NCBI GenBank assembly: GCA_016712715.1
Contig: JADJQM010000003.1
Location: 248,001-312,000 of the forward strand
DNA length: 64,000 nucleotides
Direction: 5' to 3'
From: Rhodospirillaceae bacterium
Lineage (GTDB): Bacteria > Pseudomonadota > Alphaproteobacteria > Dongiales > Dongiaceae
Part shown: positions 53,170 to 63,369 of the stretch, one piece after another
Layout of the letters: the number at the start of each line of letters is the position of its first letter
Numbering within the stretch: the stretch's first letter is position 1
The notes under the pieces: model-generated
Told to the model about the DNA's origin: nothing
Seen by the model: the letters and a program-made list of their open reading frames with translations, nothing else
Databases searched by the model: none
Made by a program: the position numbers and the translations under genes

Positions 53170-56100
53170 TCAGGACGCATAACTGTCCAGGGCCGTTTCC
53201 GGGATCGGCATCAGACGTGGCTCGGCGCTCCAGAGAAGATAGCAAGAGACTGTATGCTTTGGATAAATTGCCCTGATGGCAGCGCGATAAAGGGCCAACT
53301 GACGAAGATATTGTTTGGAGACCTGCTCAGGCTGCATGGCTGGCGGGCGATTGCTCTTGAAATCGACGATGTGGCATTCGGTTGCTGTCACCAGCAATCG
53401 GTCGATCTGCCCGCTCACGATCTGACTGCGCCCGTCTTTTCCCGGCAATTCCGCGACAATCGGCACTTCGGCACGCGACTCCGGCGCGAAGAGATGAGCG
53501 AATCGCGGGTCTTCCAGGACGCGCATCACCTCGCCCACCAGTTCATCTAGCACGGCATCCGGCGCCTGCAGCCCGCTTGGCCGATTGCAGGCTTGGAGCC
53601 AGTGCCGCGCCGCATCCCGTCGCTCAGGCAGCGGGAGATCGGGCAGCAGTTGAAAGAGCTTGTGAATGACGAGGCCGCGCTGAAAGCGGAAACCCTGATC
53701 ACGACCCAAGGGTGACAGCAGAGGGCCATCTTCCTGTGCGCTGGCGGTGTCGGTGCTGGGGCGCGAGGGAATGAGCGGCCGTGGTGGATCGGGCTCAGCA
53801 TCGGCATGCGTGAGCGCCCAATCCTGGAATGGCAATGCGAGATCGAGCGTCAGGCCGGACTTCGCCGCCATGTCCTGGGCATTGTCCTGCTGTGGCGACG
53901 TCACCTGCAGCCAGTCGCCGTCCCAGCCATCCTCGTTGCGCCAGTCGTGACTGCCACAGCGGCCACCGGGTGTGCCCGCCAGCAGCATCTCGGTCAAGGC
54001 GTCCGAGGCATGGTCGTGCCAGCTTGCCTGTGCCGTATTTTTCTCACCGCGCCAGCCGCAGACATAGAGTCGATCCTCGGCACGGGTGAGTGCCACATAG
54101 AGCAGGCGGTTCTCCTCCTCCTGCGCGCGGCGATCGATGTCATTGCGTGCACGGGTGGTAACTTCGACGTCGAGTTCGCGCCGCGCCACCCAAATCGGTA
54201 TCTCCGGCGCGGAGGACTCCGTCTCGGATCCCAGCCAGAACAGTCCAGGCCGGTTCGGCTTCTGCCGCCGCTGCTCCGCCACAAAGACGATCGGCGCCTG
54301 CAGGCCCTTGGCGCCGTGCACCGTCATGATGCGCACCTGACCGCCGCCATCGTCGCTGAGTTCGCGCTTCACTTCCGCCTCGCTCACCTCCAGCCAGTGC
54401 CGGAAGTCTTGCAGGGAGGGCGCGTTGTTCTGCTCGAAGGCAAGCGCCAGGTTGAGCAGTTCGTCGATCGCCTCCCCCACCTGCAGGCCGAGCCGCGCGA
54501 ACAGCCGCTTGCGGCCACCGCCGGCGGACAACAAATCGGCCAGCAATTCATAAGGCGTCAGCCGATCGGCGCGCGCCCGGTAATCGGTCAACAACTGCCA
54601 CGCCGATTGAAGACGCGGTGAGCCAGTTGCCGCGCGCACCAGTTCCTCCCACAGGCTGGTCCGGCCGCGGGAGATGCAGAGTTCGAACAATTCGGTTTCA
54701 TCAAGGCCGATGAGCGGCGATTTCAGCAAGGCGGCGAGGTTGAGGTCGTCTTCGGGCAGCAGCAGGAAATCGGCGAAGGCCAGAAGGTCCTGCACAGCGA
54801 GTTCGGACAGCAACTTCAGCCGGTCGATGCCGGAGACGTCGACGCTCTGCGCCTTCAGCGCCTTCACCAAGGCCGGCACGAAGGCATTGCGCGAGCGGAC
54901 CAGCACCAGAATATCGCCGGCACGGATTGGGCGGCCACGTGCCGGCAGGACCTCGTGGCTGCGGATCAACGTCGCGATCTTTTCGGCGATGGTGGCGGCG
55001 AGGCGCGTGATGGGGTCGGTCGGGTTGGTATCGATCGCCGGTGTCGCCCATGCTTCGGGAATCGTGCCCGCCAGCGGGATGGAAAGCGGCCAGACCTCAA
55101 CCAGGCCGGCGGCACCGGCACGCGAGGCCAGGTGCCGAATCGGCCCGGCACCCGGCTCCAGCACGCCATCCCGCGCATCGCCAGCAAAGACGCGGTCGAC
55201 GACGGCGAGGATCGCCGGGCTGGAGCGGAACGACACATTGAGATCGATGCTCGCGAACGGCGTCCTGGTATCGACCTTGCCAGGTTCGCGGTCCAGCCGC
55301 GTCGCAAAATGCTGGCGCGCATCCAGGAACGCGCGCGGCTCGGCACCCTGGAAGCTAAAGATCGATTGCTTGAAATCGCCGACCGCGAAGATCGAGCGCG
55401 GCTTGTCTCCATTGCGTTGACTTTCGGCACCCTTGCCAGAGATCAGCTCCTCGGTCAGGGATTTCAGGATGTCCCATTGCACCGGGCTGGTGTCCTGCCC
55501 TTCGTCGATCAGCACGTGATCGATGCCGCCATCGAGCTTGTAAAGCACCCAGGGTGCGATGCCGGGCCGCGCCAGCAGGTCGCGCGTGATCAGGATGAGG
55601 TCGTCAAAATCGAGGGCGGCGGTCAGGGCCTTCAAGCCGCGGAACCGCTCCATGAGATCGAGGCCCAGAGTCATCAGGGCGGTGGAATCAGCGAGAATTT
55701 CAAGCGCGTTCAATTGGCCGTTGATGGCAACGAGGCGCCCGGCTTCGGCTGCCAACACCTCCTTGATGTCCACCATGCCCTTGACCGCCTTGGCGGTCGC
55801 AAGGTTCTTGCGGATTTCCCCTTCCTTGGTGAGAAAGACCGCGGCATAGGCATCGAAGCTTGCTGTCCGCTCGGCATCCGTGCCGGCCAGCCACTGCGCC
55901 ATCGCATCGGCGCGCTTGATGTCGGCCTCGGAACCGAGCAACAAGGCTGCGACGGCCGCGCGCAAAATGGGGCCATCGAAGGCCGTTTCGGCCACCGCCT
56001 TGGCAAGGATCGTGGCGCGGCTGCTGTCCGGATCAAGGCGCAGCAGGCGCGCCAGTGCCTGGCGATAGCCGCCGATGCCGCCCATACGGCGTTGCAGGGC

Positions 56101-56724
56101 GATGAGCCGCGCGCGCTGGCCGAGGAGATCGCCGAGCACGCGGTCACTGGTGAACTCGCCCGCCCGTTCGGCAAGATGCGCGAGGGAAGCGACCAGGGCC
56201 GGATCGCCGCCATCGCGCGCCGAGCCCAGCATCGCCTCACGCGCGCTGAACAAAAGTGCGTCGGAATCGCGTTCCTCGATCAGGCGGAAATGTGGTGCAA
56301 TGCCGGCCTCGAGCGGAAAGCGGCGCAGCAGCGACTGGCAGAAGGCATGGATGGTTTCGACGCGCATGCCACCGGGAGCATCGAGCACCTTGGCGAACAG
56401 GCCGCGCGCGCGGGATTTGAACGAGGTCAGGGCAACATCGTCACCGATCAGTTCCCGTAATTGTCTCTGGAGATCGGCATCCGGGATGGAGGCCCATTCG
56501 GCGAGGGTCGTGGCGACGCGGTTGGCCATCTCCGCAGCGCCCGCCTTGGTAAAGGTCAGGCACAGGATACGTTCCGGCCTTGCCCCTTCGAGCAGCAGTC
56601 GCAAGACGCGGTCGCGCAGCACCTTGGTCTTGCCGGATCCGGCCGAGGCCGACACCCAGGTCGACAAGGTTGGATCGGCGGCGCGGCGCTGGTCGCGCGT
56701 GGCAAGTGCTGTCGGTGTCGTCAT
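53170..56724 (-). CDS. addA: Double-strand break repair helicase-nuclease AddA
   Basis: An 1184-residue UvrD-like helicase with C-terminal nuclease, one half of AddAB, which resects DNA ends for RecA. Helicase motifs: Walker A VSASAGSGKTKVLRDR, Ia LTFTKAGAAEMANRV, II LIDEGQDTSPVQW, and V IMTVHGAKGLQAPIV. The RecB-type nuclease site is HIVDFKSNRP near residue 1120. ATG 56724 overlaps the addB stop by four bases (ATGA). Confidence 0.95.
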   Translation of the reverse strand: MTTPTALATRDQRRAADPTLSTWVSASAGSGKTKVLRDRVLRLLLEGARPERILCLTFTKAGAAEMANRVATTLAEWASIPDADLQRQLRELIGDDVALTSFKSRARGLFAKVLDAPGGMRVETIHAFCQSLLRRFPLEAGIAPHFRLIEERDSDALLFSAREAMLGSARDGGDPALVASLAHLAERAGEFTSDRVLGDLLGQRARLIALQRRMGGIGGYRQALARLLRLDPDSSRATILAKAVAETAFDGPILRAAVAALLLGSEADIKRADAMAQWLAGTDAERTASFDAYAAVFLTKEGEIRKNLATAKAVKGMVDIKEVLAAEAGRLVAINGQLNALEILADSTALMTLGLDLMERFRGLKALTAALDFDDLILITRDLLARPGIAPWVLYKLDGGIDHVLIDEGQDTSPVQWDILKSLTEELISGKGAESQRNGDKPRSIFAVGDFKQSIFSFQGAEPRAFLDARQHFATRLDREPGKVDTRTPFASIDLNVSFRSSPAILAVVDRVFAGDARDGVLEPGAGPIRHLASRAGAAGLVEVWPLSIPLAGTIPEAWATPAIDTNPTDPITRLAATIAEKIATLIRSHEVLPARGRPIRAGDILVLVRSRNAFVPALVKALKAQSVDVSGIDRLKLLSELAVQDLLAFADFLLLPEDDLNLAALLKSPLIGLDETELFELCISRGRTSLWEELVRAATGSPRLQSAWQLLTDYRARADRLTPYELLADLLSAGGGRKRLFARLGLQVGEAIDELLNLALAFEQNNAPSLQDFRHWLEVSEAEVKRELSDDGGGQVRIMTVHGAKGLQAPIVFVAEQRRQKPNRPGLFWLGSETESSAPEIPIWVARRELDVEVTTRARNDIDRRAQEEENRLLYVALTRAEDRLYVCGWRGEKNTAQASWHDHASDALTEMLLAGTPGGRCGSHDWRNEDGWDGDWLQVTSPQQDNAQDMAAKSGLTLDLALPFQDWALTHADAEPDPPRPLIPSRPSTDTASAQEDGPLLSPLGRDQGFRFQRGLVIHKLFQLLPDLPLPERRDAARHWLQACNRPSGLQAPDAVLDELVGEVMRVLEDPRFAHLFAPESRAEVPIVAELPGKDGRSQIVSGQIDRLLVTATECHIVDFKSNRPPAMQPEQVSKQYLRQLALYRAAIRAIYPKHTVSCYLLWSAEPRLMPIPETALDSYAS

Positions 56725-59700
56725 GACTCGCCCTCGTTCGACCATTCGGCATAGCGGGCAAGATGGACGTAATCGTTGAAAGCAAGCGCAAAGGAGTCGC
56801 GTGGTGCCGCCACATAAGCCGCCTCGTCGCTGCTGAAATGCCGCACCAATTCGATGAGGCCCTGATAGGCGTCATCGGCCAGCACCATCGGATCGGCGAT
56901 GGCCTTCGTTTCCTGATCCTTGACGAGCACGACAGACGCGCCGTCGCGACCACCTTTGAGGTGCCAGAATTCGAGCGCTGCCACCAGCGCCGCGGGCACA
57001 TCCTTGAAGCCGCCCTGCCAGGCGATCGCCGCTTCCAGCGGCAATTGCGGCGAGAATCCCAAGGTAACGTCGTGGGAGTTGGGCGGCTTGCCTGTCTTGT
57101 AGTCAATGATGACGAGCCCGCCATCACGCCGCACATCGAGACGGTCCGCCTTGGCGGTAAGAGTGAAAGGCGGCGAAACCTGGTGGAGCGTGATCTCGCC
57201 CGTGCACTCGGTGACGATGCGCCCAAGATCGCCTTCACGGGCACGCATTTCGGTAACAAACCAGGACGCCATCTGGCAGAAGCGCGGCCACCAGAACGCC
57301 CAGACGGCCGGGCGCGACATGTGCTGCTGGAATTCCTGCTCGCCCACCTTCAGCAGTCGAGCTTCGGCATCGGGCAGCAGGGGCAGCGGGTTGTCACGCA
57401 GGAAGCGATCGAGGATGCCGTGGAAGAGATTGCCGAGATCAACGGCACCGGCATCCTGATCAAGGGGATCGAGCGGCCGCAATTTGAGGATACGGCGCGC
57501 ATAGAGCACATAGGGGTCGCGCATCCATTTCTCGATATCGGTCACCGGCAGGCGGTCCGGCCGATACCTGGCGCCGGGCTTGGGTGCGGGCCGACCGATC
57601 GCCGTCACCTGCGCCGGCCAATCGAGCCGCTGCTGCCAGCCGCGATACTGGCTGGGTCCGTCGATCGGCTCGACGATGCCAAGGGCGCGCAGGAAAGCAT
57701 CGAGGCGCAGCAGCCAGCGCGACGGCACGCTGGGCTTGCCGCCGACGCGTTGCGCGCGCGTCATGACGACGCGCGGCGCCCCCAGGGCCTGCTGGAAGTC
57801 ATGGGCGGCGAGGCCGATCTTGCGTTCCAGCGAGGGCAGGCCGAATTTCTGCCGCATCGGACGGCTGAGCCAGGGATCGACCGCCACATCGCCCGGCCAG
57901 ATCCCCTCGTTGAGGCCGCCCAGCACCATCAGGTCGACCTGCTGCAAGCGCGCCTCAAGAGGGCCCCAGATGAACAAGCGCGGATGAAGGCCGAAGCGCG
58001 GCCGAACGTCGATGGCCGACATCAATTCGACGATCAGCGCCGCATAACTCGCCGCGTCGATCGGCGGCATGCCGCGCGTCGCCTGCAGCATCTCGGCGGC
58101 AAAGCCCGCCAGCGCCTCACCCGCCTCGCCTTGCCAGAGGTAAAGGCTGCCCTCTCCTTCCGGTCGCGCGGCCAGCGCTTCGGCAAGGTGAACATGCCGG
58201 GCAAGGCGGTCGGCCAGCGGCAGAGGCTTGTGCCAATCGGCGCTTGGGCCAAATAGATTCTGCAATCGATCTAGCAGCGCCCGTATCGCCTCACGGTCAG
58301 TACCCTCAGGCAGTTCGGCCGTGGCAAAGGCGCCCTCAAGCCCCGCAGGCCCCGGTGCGGGGCGCGGTCCGCGCAGGATCTTCCGCTCCAGGAGTCGCAC
58401 CTGATGCTGGAAGAGTTCATGCGGAAGCCCGGCCGACGCGAGAGGATGTTTCAGCAAAGCAAGGAGTGGGACCGGCGCCAGGTCTTCCGCGAGGGCTTCA
58501 GCGGCCAAGCGGAAGAACAGACCGGGGCCGGTTGTCGGCAAGGGCGTGCCCGCGGAATCATCGATGACAATGCCCCAGCGCCGCAGTTCCGCCGCGACGC
58601 GGCGCGCAAGGCCGCGATCGGGCGTCACCAGAGCGGCGCGGGAAGGTGCCGGCTGCGCCACCGCTTCGCGCAGCATCAGTGCGATCACGCCAGCTTCTTC
58701 CTGCTCGGTTCGACAATCGATGCGCTGGACATCGCGCCAGGCAACCTCGGCAATGCCCGGCGGCGACGTCATGGTGCGGGCGATGTCGGGCCAGTTACTG
58801 GTGACGTTCGCCGGCAACAAGGCGGCGCTGACCAGGCGATTGCGGGTCGGTGGCGCCGAGCGATGGGGGCCCTCGGGCACCGTATGCGGCCAGGGCCATA
58901 CGGCCTTGGGCGTTGCCTGTAAACGCTCCAGTAACTGCGCAAGGCCGAATTGCGGATGCGCCGGATCCGCGACAATTTCCTGCCACACAGTCTCATCGGC
59001 CGCGTTGTCGAGGCCCGGCAGGATGACAAGGCCCAGCGGCAGGCCGGCAATCGTCGCAATAAGATCGGCGCTGGCGGGAATCGAGCCGGTCGAGCCCGCC
59101 GCGATGACGGGATGTTGCGGCGGCCGCTCGCGCCACAGCCGGCATTGCCGTTCCAGCAGCATGTTGCGGCGGCGGGCAGCATCGACGGCGCCCTCGCCCG
59201 CCAGAATCTCCGGCCAGTTCTGCTGCAGGATATCGAGAAAGCGGAGAGTGAGCTGCCAATGCTCAGCCAGTTCCTCAGGCGCCAGATGGCGGATGTCGGC
59301 AAAATCGAGCCGCTCCGTTTCCACCTGGTCCAGCAAGCGCGCCAGTTCCGCGGCAAGCCGCGCCGCCTGATCGAACGACATGTCGCCACCACCCGGCAAG
59401 GTCGCGGCCGCCGCCTTTTGTACCAGCTGCGCCAGCAGTAGATGCCGCCGCATGGTGGGCATGGAAGGCGGCAACTCGTCACTGAGGCCATCCCCCAGTG
59501 ACAGATCCAGCGCGATGCCTTGCAGGCCGAGCTCACTTTCATCGAGATCGCCGAGCGGCATTAGACGCGGCAGCATCAAGGCGCGGCCACCGCTGGCGCC
59601 AAGGCGCAAGAAGGCTTCCTGCACCGCGCGGCAGGCGCGGCGATTGGGCAGCAGGACGGTGAAGGCACTGAGGCGCAGAGGATCTGCGGCTGTTTCCTGC

Positions 59701-59783
59701 ATCAGCCCGAACGCCAGCGCATCGACGAAGCTGACGCCGGTCGGGATGCAGCAGATGCGCGAATCGCGGTCGAACAGCCCCAT
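56721..59783 (-). CDS. addB: Double-strand break repair protein AddB
   Basis: 1020 residues. AddB has an inactive helicase fold that reads the recombination hotspot signal, plus a second nuclease domain. The nuclease motif is GLVIIDYKTGKPP, followed by SPQLPLEAAIA. The cysteines that hold the iron-sulfur staple in Bacillus AddB are not visible around TDIEKWMRDPYVLYARRIL, as expected for the alphaproteobacterial form. The N-terminal P-loop is degenerate (IPTGVSFVDALA). ATG 59783 has AGGTGGGG close upstream. A GTG at 59792 is possible. Confidence 0.93.
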   Translation of the reverse strand: MGLFDRDSRICCIPTGVSFVDALAFGLMQETAADPLRLSAFTVLLPNRRACRAVQEAFLRLGASGGRALMLPRLMPLGDLDESELGLQGIALDLSLGDGLSDELPPSMPTMRRHLLLAQLVQKAAAATLPGGGDMSFDQAARLAAELARLLDQVETERLDFADIRHLAPEELAEHWQLTLRFLDILQQNWPEILAGEGAVDAARRRNMLLERQCRLWRERPPQHPVIAAGSTGSIPASADLIATIAGLPLGLVILPGLDNAADETVWQEIVADPAHPQFGLAQLLERLQATPKAVWPWPHTVPEGPHRSAPPTRNRLVSAALLPANVTSNWPDIARTMTSPPGIAEVAWRDVQRIDCRTEQEEAGVIALMLREAVAQPAPSRAALVTPDRGLARRVAAELRRWGIVIDDSAGTPLPTTGPGLFFRLAAEALAEDLAPVPLLALLKHPLASAGLPHELFQHQVRLLERKILRGPRPAPGPAGLEGAFATAELPEGTDREAIRALLDRLQNLFGPSADWHKPLPLADRLARHVHLAEALAARPEGEGSLYLWQGEAGEALAGFAAEMLQATRGMPPIDAASYAALIVELMSAIDVRPRFGLHPRLFIWGPLEARLQQVDLMVLGGLNEGIWPGDVAVDPWLSRPMRQKFGLPSLERKIGLAAHDFQQALGAPRVVMTRAQRVGGKPSVPSRWLLRLDAFLRALGIVEPIDGPSQYRGWQQRLDWPAQVTAIGRPAPKPGARYRPDRLPVTDIEKWMRDPYVLYARRILKLRPLDPLDQDAGAVDLGNLFHGILDRFLRDNPLPLLPDAEARLLKVGEQEFQQHMSRPAVWAFWWPRFCQMASWFVTEMRAREGDLGRIVTECTGEITLHQVSPPFTLTAKADRLDVRRDGGLVIIDYKTGKPPNSHDVTLGFSPQLPLEAAIAWQGGFKDVPAALVAALEFWHLKGGRDGASVVLVKDQETKAIADPMVLADDAYQGLIELVRHFSSDEAAYVAAPRDSFALAFNDYVHLARYAEWSNEGES

Positions 59784-59815
59784 GAACCCCACCTATTTTG
59801 GGAGGGCAGCTTGGC

Positions 59816-60544
59816 TTAGAACTTGATCCCGTGGAAGCTCAAATGCCGTTCGACATCGGCCAGATGCTGCGGTGTCGAGACATGGTACCACTCGCCGTCA
59901 TGGCGCAGGCCAAAGAGTCGGTCTTCCTCGATTGCGCGGTCCCAAACGACATTGGTGGAAAAGGCCCCCTGTGGTGCATCGCGGAACAGGCGCGGATGGC
60001 AGATCTGGATCCCGGCATAGAGGAACGGGGCCACTTCCCAGGCGTGACGGCGGCGTACGCGGCCTTCCTGGTCCATGGTGAAATCGCCCTTGCCGTCATA
60101 GCCGACGGCGGTGACGGTCGGTTGCAGCAGCAACAGGGCATCCATCCGCGCCTCGTCCCAACTGGCGGCCAGCCTTACCAGCGCGTCGATCTTGCCGTTG
60201 AGCCAGATGATCTTGGCATTGACGGCATAGAAGGGCTCATCGCCCAGGAGGGGCAGCGCCTTGACGATTCCGCCGCCGGTTTCGAGAATTTCGGTTTCTT
60301 CCGAATACAAGATCTCGAGATCGCGCCGGTCCTTGAGATGCTCACGGATCTTCTCGCCGAGATGATGCAGGTTGATGACCACCCGCTTCACGCCCACCGC
60401 CTGCAGCCGATTGAGCACGACATCCAGCATCGGTACACCTAGCACCGGCACCAGCGCCTTGGGCACGGTATCAGTATAGGGACGCAGCCTGGTACCATAG
60501 CCGGCCGCCATGATCATCGCCGTCCGGGGTATCTTGATTTGCAT
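59816..60544 (-). CDS. Sugar-1-phosphate nucleotidyltransferase, MurU-like
   Basis: 242 residues of the NTP_transferase fold. The activation motif is AAGYGTRLRPYTDTVPKALV, and metal-binding and sugar-site segments follow (ETGGGIVKALPLL). The partner kinase gene (AmgK) directly upstream makes MurNAc-1-P uridylyltransferase (MurU) the best reading: AmgK plus MurU turn recycled MurNAc into UDP-MurNAc, bypassing de novo synthesis and its fosfomycin-sensitive step. Start ATG 60544 is likely. A TTG at 60553 has a better-placed GGAAG. It is 32 bp upstream of addB. Confidence 0.85.
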   Translation of the reverse strand: MQIKIPRTAMIMAAGYGTRLRPYTDTVPKALVPVLGVPMLDVVLNRLQAVGVKRVVINLHHLGEKIREHLKDRRDLEILYSEETEILETGGGIVKALPLLGDEPFYAVNAKIIWLNGKIDALVRLAASWDEARMDALLLLQPTVTAVGYDGKGDFTMDQEGRVRRRHAWEVAPFLYAGIQICHPRLFRDAPQGAFSTNVVWDRAIEEDRLFGLRHDGEWYHVSTPQHLADVERHLSFHGIKF

Positions 60545-60566
60545 GGCGGGCAAGGCGGAGCTTCCT

Positions 60567-62102
60567 TTATTGGGTGGCCAGGGCGGCCCGTTCGGCGTTC
60601 GGCAAATGGCGCGCATACCAATTTGCCACGGGCGCCAGGGTCGGGTGTCGCAGGTCATGGGCAATGAGTTCCCATACGCGCGGCATGAAGCGCTGGTACC
60701 AAGGCTTGCCGTCGCGCTTCAGCAGGCGCGCGAAAGTGCCGGCGATGCGCGTGTTGCGCTGGGCGCCGATGATGGCATAGGCCGCCATATAGGCGTCACG
60801 GTCGATCTGCGGATTGGCGGCGAGATAGCGCGCGATCATCCGCTCCATCAGATCCCACGGCAGGTGGCGGCGCACATCTTCGAGCAGGGACACCAGATCG
60901 AAGGTCACCGGCGCCAGCACCGCATCCTGAAAGTCGAGCAGCCCACAACCCGCGATTCCGAGCCGATCCTTGAGCACCAGCAGATTGTCGACATGGAAAT
61001 CGAACAAGGCGATGCTCTTGGGTGCAGCCTCGCGCAGCGGCAGGACCTGTTGCCAGGCCGACACAAATTCGTGGCGTACGTCGTCCGGTGCCGGCGATCC
61101 GAAATGTGCCGGCCAATACCAGTCCAGCACCAGCTGCACTTCGCGCAGGGCGCGCGCATCTTCGAACACCGGCAGCAAATCCAGCTCGGCTTGCGGCACG
61201 GATTTGTGCAGGGCGATGAGGGTATCGGTCGCCAAGGCGTAGAGTTGTTCGGCGTTCCCGCCGGCGTCGAGTTCACGCGTATAGGTCTGGTCGCCCAGAT
61301 CCTCCAGCAGCAGGAACCCGGCTTCGGCGTCCTCCGCATAGATCTCGGGGGCGCTGAAACCCAGGCCCTTCAGCAGACGGCCGATGCGGACGAAGGGCCG
61401 CACATTCTCCATCGGCGGCGGCGCATCCATCAGCACGGCGGTCCTGCCATCCATCGTCAGCCGGTCGTAATGGCGGAAGGAGGCATCGCCGGCGAGCAGG
61501 CGCCGATCGGCCCTGCCCCAGCCGGATTCGGCCAGGACCGCGTCACGCCGCGCCGACCGCGCCTCGGCTTCCATCGTCGCACCGATCATTTCCCCGCAGC
61601 TCCTCAACAGATCTTCGACCTCAGCCAGACGCGCACGCCATTCGCCGCCACCGGCCAGAATGAGCCGCCGCGAATCGGCGGCGTCGCCCGGCGCCAGAGT
61701 CACGTCCAGGCGTCGCCCTGGCAAGAGCGAGCCAAGCCGATCCGGCCATTCGATCAGCGAAACGCCGTTGGCAAAAGCTTCCTCGATGCCGATTTCATAG
61801 GCTTCCTCGGCATGTTTCAGCCGGTAGAGATCAAAATGCCAGATCTCGACGGCATGTCCGGCGATTGTGACAGGATAGGTCTGCACCAGGGTGAAGGTCG
61901 GGCTGGGGACGGCATCTTCCTGCGGCAACAGGGCCGCCATGAAACCGCGGGCAAAGGTGGTCTTGCCGGCGCCAAGATCGCCCCACAGCGCCAACACATC
62001 GCCCGCCCGAACCAGGCGTGCGAGGATCCCCGCCATCAGCGCGGTTTTCCCCGCGTCGGCGAGGTCGATTTCGATCAGCTTTTCCGGTGCAACTGGCTTC
62101 AT
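60567..62102 (-). CDS. Fusion of TsaE (t6A synthesis ATPase) and AmgK-like sugar kinase
   Basis: 511 residues with two unrelated domains. Residues 1-155 are TsaE (Walker A LWGDLGAGKTTFARGF, then SPTFTLVQTY, HFDLYRL, SLIEWPDRLG), which drives the tRNA threonylcarbamoyladenosine complex. Residues 185-511 are a phosphotransferase of the AmgK type (RRLLAGDASFRHYDRL, catalytic region ALFDFHVDNLLV, metal aspartate GLLDFQDAV), which phosphorylates MurNAc/GlcNAc at C1. This fusion is known in alphaproteobacteria. It links tRNA modification and cell-wall recycling only by gene fusion, and no functional link is known to me. The murU-like gene follows 22 bp downstream. Confidence 0.9.
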   Translation of the reverse strand: MKPVAPEKLIEIDLADAGKTALMAGILARLVRAGDVLALWGDLGAGKTTFARGFMAALLPQEDAVPSPTFTLVQTYPVTIAGHAVEIWHFDLYRLKHAEEAYEIGIEEAFANGVSLIEWPDRLGSLLPGRRLDVTLAPGDAADSRRLILAGGGEWRARLAEVEDLLRSCGEMIGATMEAEARSARRDAVLAESGWGRADRRLLAGDASFRHYDRLTMDGRTAVLMDAPPPMENVRPFVRIGRLLKGLGFSAPEIYAEDAEAGFLLLEDLGDQTYTRELDAGGNAEQLYALATDTLIALHKSVPQAELDLLPVFEDARALREVQLVLDWYWPAHFGSPAPDDVRHEFVSAWQQVLPLREAAPKSIALFDFHVDNLLVLKDRLGIAGCGLLDFQDAVLAPVTFDLVSLLEDVRRHLPWDLMERMIARYLAANPQIDRDAYMAAYAIIGAQRNTRIAGTFARLLKRDGKPWYQRFMPRVWELIAHDLRHPTLAPVANWYARHLPNAERAALATQ

Positions 62103-62212
62103 GGCGTCGGTTTGTAGCCGCCCGGCGACCTCGCCGCAACGGTCATCACATCGCCGGATTTGCCCATTTATTACAATGTGCTAAAGGAAGGCGGGAAGAT
62201 TGGGAGGGTGTC

Positions 62213-63225
62213 ATGAGTGCAGTTCAGCAGACCGATGTCGTGATCATCGGGGCGGGGCCGGTCGGCCTGTTCGCCATTTTCGAATGTGGCATGCTGAAAA
62301 TGCGCTGCCATGTGATCGACGCGCTGGAGAGCACTGGCGGACAATGCGTCGCCATGTACCCGGAAAAGCCGATCTACGACATTCCGGGCTACCCCTCGAT
62401 CGATGCCGCGGCCCTCATTCAGAAGCTTGAGGAACAGGCCGACCCTTTCCATCCCACCTATCATCTGGGCCAGCAGGTCGAGAAGCTGACGCAGATGGGC
62501 GATCGCTGGCTGGTGGAAACCAATGCCGGCACCAGGATCGATGCCAAGGTCGTCATCGTCGCCGCCGGCTGCGGCGCCTTGGGCCCAACCGACCGCCGCT
62601 CGATCACCTCGCCGAGTACGAAGGCAAGAGCGTCTTCTATCTGGTGAAGCGGCGCGAGGATTTCCGCGGCAAGAGAATCGTCATTGCCGGCGGCGGCGAT
62701 TCAGCCCTCGACTGGACGATCTCATTGGCCGACCTCGCCGAGAAGATCTACGTCATTCATCGCCGGCCGAAATTCCGCGGCGCACCGGAATCGGTTGCCC
62801 GCATGGAAGCCCTGGCCAAGACCGACAAGGTCGAGCTTGTCGTTCCCTATCAATTGCACAGTCTCGAGGGAAGCAAAGGCCAGCTCTCGGCCGTCAATGT
62901 CGCGACGCTTGAAGGCGATGTTCGCCGGCTGGAGGCGGATACCCTGCTGCCCTTCTTCGGCCTCGCCATGGATCTGGGGCCGATCGCGCAATGGGGTCTC
63001 AACCTTGAGCGCAACCATATCGCCGTCAATCCGCAGAATTGCGCCACCAGCGCGCCTGGCATCTTTGCCATCGGCGATATCGCAACCTATCCCGGCAAGC
63101 TGAAACTGATCCTATGCGGCTTTGCCGAGGCCGCGATGGCGGCCCATGGCTCCCACCCGCTGGTTCATCCTGGCGAAGCGCTGCACTTCGAATACTCAAC
63201 CTCCAAAGGCGTGCCCGGAAGCTGA
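62213..63225 (+). pseudogene. Ferredoxin--NADP reductase (TrxR-like), frameshifted
   Basis: A flavoprotein moving electrons between ferredoxin and NADP(H). The N-terminal frame (ATG 62213) has the FAD motif DVVIIGAGPVGLFAIFECG and the STGGQCVAMYPEKPIYDIPG block of the YumC-type class. It breaks at AA 62587-62588. Restoring one A gives GPNRPPLDHLAEYEGKSVFY and continues through the NADP motif IVIAGGGDSALDW to the C-terminal FAD motif (GIFAIGDIA). The corrected protein is about 337 residues. All other conserved parts are present, so a one-base sequencing deletion is a simple explanation. GGGAGGG lies upstream of the start. Confidence 0.87.
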
Positions 63226-63291
63226 ATAGATTCCCAGTCACCTTGATTATCGCTAGCTTCGATGGGGCTTTTATTCGGCGTTAACACTCTT

Positions 63292-63333
63292 TTGCCAAGG
63301 TGAAACCTGAGCGGGCCTTTGCCCGCTTGGCAA
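63292..63333. repeat. Nested inverted repeat ahead of the receiver/kinase gene
   Basis: Outer arms TTGCCAAG (63292-63299) and CTTGGCAA (63326-63333) enclose inner arms GCGGGC and GCCCGC with a CTTT loop. It lies 67 bp after the reductase stop. There is no T-run, so a terminator role is uncertain. Confidence 0.5.
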
Positions 63334-63369
63334 TGGCTGCCAAATGCCTTGGCGGAGCGAACGTCAATC

